A program made the translations under genes and the position numbers. This document shows positions 14,284 to 18,213 of a stretch of DNA of 18,213 nucleotides, piece by piece. The notes beneath the pieces are model-generated. The model was not told the DNA's origin, made no database searches, and saw only the letters and a list, made by a program, of their open reading frames with translations. Numbering within the stretch: the first letter of the stretch is position 1; the number at the start of each line of letters is the position of its first letter. Source of the DNA: Bacteroidota bacterium (GTDB lineage: Bacteria; Bacteroidota; Bacteroidia; Flavobacteriales_F; PHOS-HE28); NCBI GenBank assembly GCA_963169595.1, contig CAUJFM010000133.1:1-18213 (forward strand), given 5' to 3'.

Positions 14284-15288
14284 ATGAACCTATTCCACAC
14301 GCAGTTGCTCTCATTGGGCCTTCTGGCCGCCACGGCTGTCAACGCCCAGCCGGTGCTCACCTACGCCACCAACGCGCCTTTGCCCGGTCAGTCGTTCACG
14401 CGCAACTTCAGCTCCTGGGTGGCGTCGGGTGAGCCTGGTGCCAATGTCACCTGGGACTTCACCACCCTGGGCATCGACAGCACGGAGACCGTTCAACTGG
14501 TGGACCCGGCCTCCACGCCCTTCGCCGCACAGTTCGCTGGCGCGACCGTGGCCGAGACCAGCGGGGATGGTTATGAATACTTCACCGCTACAGCCAATGG
14601 GGTGCAGCGTGCGGGCGAGGCCTTCGACGGGGAGCCGGTGGCCTACACGGACCTGGGGCAATACCTGACCTTCCCGTGCACCATGGGCAGCACCTGGACG
14701 GATGAGGCGGCGGCCACCTACACGTCGGAGGGCTTCACGGTGAACCGCAGCACCACCATCACGGGCGAGGCCGATGCCTACGGTACGCTGCTGCTGCCCG
14801 GTGGCATCACCGCCGAAGTGCTGCGCGTGCACTGGCAGTCCAGCCGGCTCGATGATGCCGGGGTGTTCTCCTTCTCGATCAACGTGGACAGCTACCTCTA
14901 CTATGCGGTGGGCACCTCGTACCCGCTTCTGCAGACCGTGACCAGCACCGTGGACTTCATGGGCAGTGCGGAGACCTTCCAGTTCGCGCAATGGATGGGG
15001 GACCTCACCACGGCCGTGCCTGCCGCACGTGAGCTGGCCGATCAGCCGGTGTTGCAGCCCAACCCGGCGCAGGGCACCACGCAGCTGCTGCTGCCTGAGG
15101 CCTTCCGCAAGGAGGTGTTCATCACGCTGAGCGATGCCACAGGGCGCACCGTGAAGCAGTACTTCCTGATGGACGATGGCGATGGCCGGTCCTTCATCGA
15201 CCTGGCCGGCATGACCACCGGTCAATACTTCGTGACAGCGGAGAACGAGAAAGGACAGCGCACCACAGTGCGGTTGAACGTCCTCTGA
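14284..15288 (+). CDS. Secreted T9SS type A-sorted protein of unrecognised family
   Basis: A 334-residue exported protein with a signal peptide (MNLFHTQLLSLGLLAATAVN, then AQ) and a beta-rich mature region lacking any catalytic motif I recognise. It begins PVLTYATNAPLPGQSF and GEPGANVTWDFTTLGIDSTE, a pattern common in Bacteroidota secreted proteins that precede a T9SS tail. The C-terminal ~80 residues (PVLQPNPAQGTTQLLLP, then VFITLSDATGRTVKQYF, FIDLAGMTTGQYFVTA and TTVRLNVL) form a type A sorting domain, so the protein is exported through T9SS. Only one cysteine remains after the signal peptide. It is divergent from the aldehyde dehydrogenase gene and convergent with the propeller gene at 15377; two hairpins follow its stop. 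No recognisable -7 element precedes its start. Function unknown; a surface or structural role is possible. Confidence 0.85.
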   Translation: MNLFHTQLLSLGLLAATAVNAQPVLTYATNAPLPGQSFTRNFSSWVASGEPGANVTWDFTTLGIDSTETVQLVDPASTPFAAQFAGATVAETSGDGYEYFTATANGVQRAGEAFDGEPVAYTDLGQYLTFPCTMGSTWTDEAAATYTSEGFTVNRSTTITGEADAYGTLLLPGGITAEVLRVHWQSSRLDDAGVFSFSINVDSYLYYAVGTSYPLLQTVTSTVDFMGSAETFQFAQWMGDLTTAVPAARELADQPVLQPNPAQGTTQLLLPEAFRKEVFITLSDATGRTVKQYFLMDDGDGRSFIDLAGMTTGQYFVTAENEKGQRTTVRLNVL

Positions 15289-15304
15289 AACGGGGTCGGA
15301 GGGA

Positions 15305-15322
15305 ACGCGGGGAGACCCGCGT
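15305..15322. terminator. First hairpin after the T9SS gene at 14284-15288
   Basis: ACGCGGG (15305-15311), loop GAGA, CCCGCGT (15316-15322): a perfect 7-bp stem with a GNRA-type tetraloop when read on the plus strand. It starts 16 bases after the stop. It may be part of a tandem terminator with the next hairpin. No U-tract follows. Confidence 0.4.
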
Positions 15323-15329
15323 CGACCCG

Positions 15330-15355
15330 GGCGGTGCGTTGAAAAGCGCGCCGCC
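15330..15355 (+). terminator. Main hairpin terminator between convergent T9SS genes
   Basis: GGCGGTGCGTT (15330-15340), loop GAAA, AGCGCGCCGCC (15345-15355). In plus-strand RNA all 11 positions pair, two of them as G-U wobbles, with a GNRA tetraloop, and outer G-U and C-G pairs extend it. On the minus strand the wobbles become A-C mismatches, so the structure is best on the plus-strand transcript, indicating a terminator of the gene ending at 15288. It is followed by TGCCCATTT, a weak U-tract. Confidence 0.55.
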
Positions 15356-15376
15356 TGCCCATTTCAGGGGCTACCC

Positions 15377-17443
15377 TCAGCGGGCCACCGTGAAGCGTTG
15401 CGCGGCGTACCCGTCCATGCGCAGTACGTATGTGCCATTGGCCAGCATGGAGATGTCCAGCCCGCTCATCGTGGCCAGGCCCTGCTGGCGCAGGCAAATG
15501 CGACCGGTGCCGTCCATCACCTCCACCGCGGTGGTCGCGGGCAGTTGCCCATCCATCAGCGACAGGAACACGCGGTCGGCGGCCGGGTTGGGGTGGATGC
15601 GCAGGTCGCCGGTTGTCGGTGCGTCCGCTACCGAGGTGCCCAGTGCAGGTTCCACCCGCACGAGGGCGTGGGTGGTGGCGTTCACGTACCAGATGCGCCC
15701 ATCGGGACCCACCTTGATGCCCATGATGCCGGCCGTACCGGTGTTGATGCGGCCCAGTTCCTCCACCGTGGCGCCGCTCTTGTCGTAGATCACGATGTCG
15801 CCGGTGGCGTGGTCGCTTACCAGCAGATGGTCGCCGATCAGGTCGATGCCCGCAGGCTGCACGAGGCCTTCGCTCACGATCTCCTCCCAGGTGTAGCCGC
15901 TCACCATGGAGTACTCCACGTAGCTCTCATAGGGGCCGAAGGAGGGCGTGCCGCTCACGGTGCCGGTGCGCGTGTCCATGCGCAGCACGCGCTGTCCGCC
16001 GTGGTCCACCACGTAGAGCCAACCGGTGGCCTTGTCCATCACGGCATGGCTTACGATGTGGTCATTGGGATCGCGGGTGATGGTGAAGTCGGCATAGCGG
16101 CGGATGAGGGCATCGCCGTGGTAGTCCATGCCGGGCGTGTGGTCCTCGCGGAAGTCGTTCATCACGATATCCCCGTTGTAGCCGTCCACCACCCAGAAGC
16201 GGTTCCAGTGCTCGTGTGCGATCCCCTGGCTGTTGGGGTTCACGTGCAGCATGTCCAGGTGGCTGCCCAGGGGGCCGAAGAGCGGCTGGGCGTAGATGGC
16301 CGGGTCGGCGCTCCAGAGTGTGGGGCCGGTGAAGGGCGTTCCGCCGTTGTGGTTGGCATCGAACACACCCGGGCTGGTGGCGAAGTTGCCGTTGTCGCCC
16401 ATGGCGATGGCGGTGGGCAGGCTCATGAAGTGCCAGGCGTTGGGGTCGCGCTGCCACAGGAAGGTCTGTTCCGGCGTGCCGGGGTTGAAGAAGCGGACGG
16501 TGCTGCCCCCGCTGGGCGCCACGTCCTTGTTGATCACCCACAGCTCGTTGCGCGTGCGGTCGGGATGGAAGTCCAGGTCGCGCGGCACCAGCAGGTCCTC
16601 GTCATCATCGGCCACCACGGTGAGCGTGGGCGTCCCTGCCAGGTATTGGTCCATGATGTCGGGCACGGCCGGGTTCAACACCAGTTGGGCGGTGCGCACA
16701 TCGTTGGCCGGGGCCTCGTCCGCTTGTCCGTTCAGGTCGCTCGCCCACACCTCCAGCAGCACGGACCCTTCCGCCTGGGGCACCCAGGGCGTGGCATGCT
16801 CGAACGCCAGGCTTTCCCCACTGGCGAGCGAGACGCCGGTAATGGCCTGCGTCACCGTGGCACCGCCAGCGATGCGGTAGTTCAGCACGAAGGAGGTGAT
16901 GGTGGTGGAGCCGTGGTTGAACAGCGTGCCGTACACCTTCACCTCGGTACCAACTTCATTGTAGAGCGAGGTGGTCAGCTTGCTCACGCCCAGGTCGTAC
17001 TGCTGGGGAGGAATGGCGTTGAAGGTCCAGGTGTGGATACCTCCGGGTGCATTGAAGGTGCCCACTACACCGCCTTCCACATACACCTGGTAGGTGGCCT
17101 GTGCATCGCCCCAGCTGTCGATGGCGATGATGTCGAAGGCCGCACCCTCGGTGAGGCACCAGGGGCCGTTCACGATGGTGGTGTTGTTGCCATAGCCGCC
17201 GGCTGGGGAGGTCTGTGTGCCGCCCGACGTGCAGTTGAGCGCCGGATTGCCTCCCGACTGGAGCGTGCCGTTGCCGCAGGCATTGCCGGAGGGCACCAGT
17301 TGCCAGTAGGTCTCGTTGCCGTAGTCGTCGGTGAGCACGTTGATCTGCACGGGCACTTCACCGGCCGGGCACTGGGCCTGGGCGGTGGAGGCGAGCAGGG
17401 TGCAAAGGCCTGCTGCGAGGAGGGGCGTGTAGCGTTGGAACAT
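15377..17443 (-). CDS. Secreted NHL/beta-propeller-like protein with type A T9SS sorting domain
   Basis: A 688-residue exported protein. A signal peptide (MFQRYTPLLAAGLCTLLAST, then AQAQ) is followed by an N-terminal region (25-150) with CPAGEVPVQINVLTDDYGNE, TYWQLVPSGNACGNGT and a GGYGNNTTIVNGPWC segment. A CARDB-like beta-sandwich comes next (about 152-265, DLGVSKLTTSLYNEVGTEVK, VYGTLFNHGSTTITSF). Residues about 290-610 look like an NHL- or SMP-type beta-propeller: recurring strands such as RNELWVINKDVAPSGGSTV, HWNRFWVVDGYNGDIV, TGWLYVVDHGGQRVLRMDT, LLVSDHATGDIVIYD and GPDGRIWYVNATTHALVRVE. The last 75 residues (LRIHPNPAADRVFL, then VEVMDGTGRICLRQ, ISMLANGTYVLRM, QRFTVAR) are a type A T9SS sorting domain. 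Propellers of this type bind ligands or hydrolyse lactones; no substrate can be assigned. The start is the ATG at the signal peptide. Confidence 0.87.
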   Translation of the reverse strand: MFQRYTPLLAAGLCTLLASTAQAQCPAGEVPVQINVLTDDYGNETYWQLVPSGNACGNGTLQSGGNPALNCTSGGTQTSPAGGYGNNTTIVNGPWCLTEGAAFDIIAIDSWGDAQATYQVYVEGGVVGTFNAPGGIHTWTFNAIPPQQYDLGVSKLTTSLYNEVGTEVKVYGTLFNHGSTTITSFVLNYRIAGGATVTQAITGVSLASGESLAFEHATPWVPQAEGSVLLEVWASDLNGQADEAPANDVRTAQLVLNPAVPDIMDQYLAGTPTLTVVADDDEDLLVPRDLDFHPDRTRNELWVINKDVAPSGGSTVRFFNPGTPEQTFLWQRDPNAWHFMSLPTAIAMGDNGNFATSPGVFDANHNGGTPFTGPTLWSADPAIYAQPLFGPLGSHLDMLHVNPNSQGIAHEHWNRFWVVDGYNGDIVMNDFREDHTPGMDYHGDALIRRYADFTITRDPNDHIVSHAVMDKATGWLYVVDHGGQRVLRMDTRTGTVSGTPSFGPYESYVEYSMVSGYTWEEIVSEGLVQPAGIDLIGDHLLVSDHATGDIVIYDKSGATVEELGRINTGTAGIMGIKVGPDGRIWYVNATTHALVRVEPALGTSVADAPTTGDLRIHPNPAADRVFLSLMDGQLPATTAVEVMDGTGRICLRQQGLATMSGLDISMLANGTYVLRMDGYAAQRFTVAR

Positions 17444-17463
17444 GGGTTCTGCCGTAGGGGACG

Positions 17464-17471
17464 TGAAGATA
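17464..17471 (-). promoter_or_regulatory. Candidate -7 element for the propeller gene
   Basis: TATCTTCA on the minus strand, 20 bases before the ATG at 17443. It shares the TATCTT core with the sites at 501, 5709 and 12149 but lacks the final G. No -33 box is evident. Confidence 0.3.
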
Positions 17472-17533
17472 GGTCCGGGGGCCACCGCTACATGGCACCG
17501 CAAGGGGCTTCTTTGGGAACCCACCCGTGCCGC

Positions 17534-18213
17534 TCAATGCACCGTGTCGAGGAAGGTCCGCACGGTGTCGTTGAAGGCGTCGGTGGCCTCCAGGTTCGTC
17601 AGGTGACCGGCATTGGGGAGCACCACGAGGCGTCCATGCGGCAGGGCGTCCACCATGGCCTGGCTGGTGGGCAGAGGCATCAGGGCGTCATCGCTGCCGG
17701 TGATCACCAGGGCGGGCACCGCGCACCCGCGCAGCACCTCGTGCCGGTCGGGACGTTCGCGCATCCCCAGGGCGGCAGCGGCCACGGCCTCGGGTCGCTG
17801 GCGCGCGATCATGACCTCCATGTGGTCCATCAGTTCCGGGTGTTCACGCTTGGAGCGGTCGCTGAGCAGGGTGGGGGCCATGGCGCGGGCGATCACGTCC
17901 ACGCCCTTCTCGAAGGCATTCTGTGCCGTGGCCTGGCGCGCCGCGCGGCCTTCCGGCGTGTCGGCGTTCGCGCGGGTGTTGCAGAGGATCAGCCCCGCCA
18001 CGCGCTCGGGCCATTGGTCGAGGAAGGCCATTGCCACGTAGCCGCCCATGCTGAGGCCGCAAAGCACCACGCGGTCCACACCCCGATCGTCCAACAGGTC
18101 CTTCAGGTCGGCGGCATAGGCCTCCATGGTCATCACCTCCGGCACCGGTCGCCCGTCATCGCCGAAGCCGCGCAGATCGGGCGCGAGCACCCGGGCGACA
18201 TCCGCGAGGCCCG
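17534..18213 (-). CDS. Alpha/beta-fold hydrolase, 5' end outside the window
   Basis: The C-terminal ~226 residues of an alpha/beta hydrolase; the frame stays open to the right edge and the N-terminal HG (oxyanion) motif lies beyond it. Seen: RVLAPDLRGFGDDGRP near the visible start, the nucleophile elbow LCGLSMGGYVAMAFL (GLSMGG, catalytic Ser), the acid region VITGSDDALMPLP (Asp of SDD), and the final catalytic His in PNAGHLTNLE, just before the C-terminal helix FNDTVRTFLDTVH. This fits the group of small esterases, 3-oxoadipate enol-lactonases (PcaD-like) and haloperoxidase-like hydrolases. The substrate cannot be decided; no protocatechuate-pathway genes are visible. A GTG at 18188-18190 could be read as a start but would remove the oxyanion region, so the gene is treated as partial. 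It lies 90 bases upstream of the propeller gene on the same strand. Confidence 0.9.
   Translation of the reverse strand, partial: GLADVARVLAPDLRGFGDDGRPVPEVMTMEAYAADLKDLLDDRGVDRVVLCGLSMGGYVAMAFLDQWPERVAGLILCNTRANADTPEGRAARQATAQNAFEKGVDVIARAMAPTLLSDRSKREHPELMDHMEVMIARQRPEAVAAAALGMRERPDRHEVLRGCAVPALVITGSDDALMPLPTSQAMVDALPHGRLVVLPNAGHLTNLEATDAFNDTVRTFLDTVH

Noticed and set aside
2505..17443. A coordinated T9SS or polysaccharide-utilisation locus
   Set aside because: There are four T9SS cargo genes but no T9SS machinery, SusD, glycoside hydrolase or sulfatase genes. The cargo genes lie on both strands among unrelated enzymes.
17444..17533. Direct repeat GCGGTG upstream of the propeller gene as a possible regulator site
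   Set aside because: Only six bases repeated once in G+C-rich DNA; too likely by chance to report.

Overview
The window is ordinary chromosomal DNA of a high-G+C member of the Bacteroidota. Four genes encode secreted proteins with type IX secretion system (T9SS) C-terminal sorting domains, one of type B and three of type A-like. Two genes encode TonB-dependent receptors with an N-terminal CarboxypepD_reg-like domain, one of them followed by a DUF4249 lipoprotein. Start codons lack clear Shine-Dalgarno sequences, and several are preceded by a TAnnTTTG-like -7 element. These traits point to a Bacteroidia lineage, probably Flavobacteriales-like; the finer placement is inference. I see no rRNA, tRNA, insertion sequence, integrase, CRISPR array or phage gene. 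Genes are densely packed and no gene-free stretch exceeds about 135 bases.

Layout. Positions 1-479 (-) hold the N-terminus of a TonB-dependent receptor that runs off the left edge. At 548-991 (-) is a small DUF2214-like membrane protein, divergent from 1072-2508 (+), a beta-CASP metallo-beta-lactamase-fold nuclease. That gene overlaps, by ATGA, a large type B T9SS-sorted protein (2505-4613, +). Its stop codon abuts that of a convergent tryptophan 2,3-dioxygenase gene (4614-5618, -). A small exported TonB-C-like protein follows divergently (5722-6198, +). A minus-strand block then holds a T9SS type A protein (6203-7192), a DUF4249 lipoprotein (7295-8116), its coupled TonB-dependent receptor (8116-10512), a PrsW-family membrane protease with an unusually long C-terminal part (10630-12144), a small periplasmic Spy/LTXXQ-like protein (12238-12651) and a succinate-semialdehyde-type aldehyde dehydrogenase (12701-14149). 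A T9SS type A protein (14284-15288, +) converges on a secreted NHL-propeller-like T9SS protein (15377-17443, -). An alpha/beta hydrolase (17534-18213, -) runs off the right edge.

Functionally the window is dominated by the cell envelope: outer-membrane uptake (receptor plus surface lipoprotein), T9SS cargo, a TonB-C-like periplasmic protein, a Spy-like protein and an intramembrane protease. Single metabolic enzymes (tryptophan dioxygenase, aldehyde dehydrogenase, hydrolase) are interspersed without forming a complete pathway. I did not find a convincing new multi-gene system. The most interesting signals are regulatory and architectural: a recurring TATCTT-type motif placed 4-5 bases before some start codons (suggesting leaderless transcripts), a TGATCGGG octamer confined to intergenic DNA, a zero-gap convergent gene junction, and translational coupling of a nuclease-like gene to a T9SS cargo gene.
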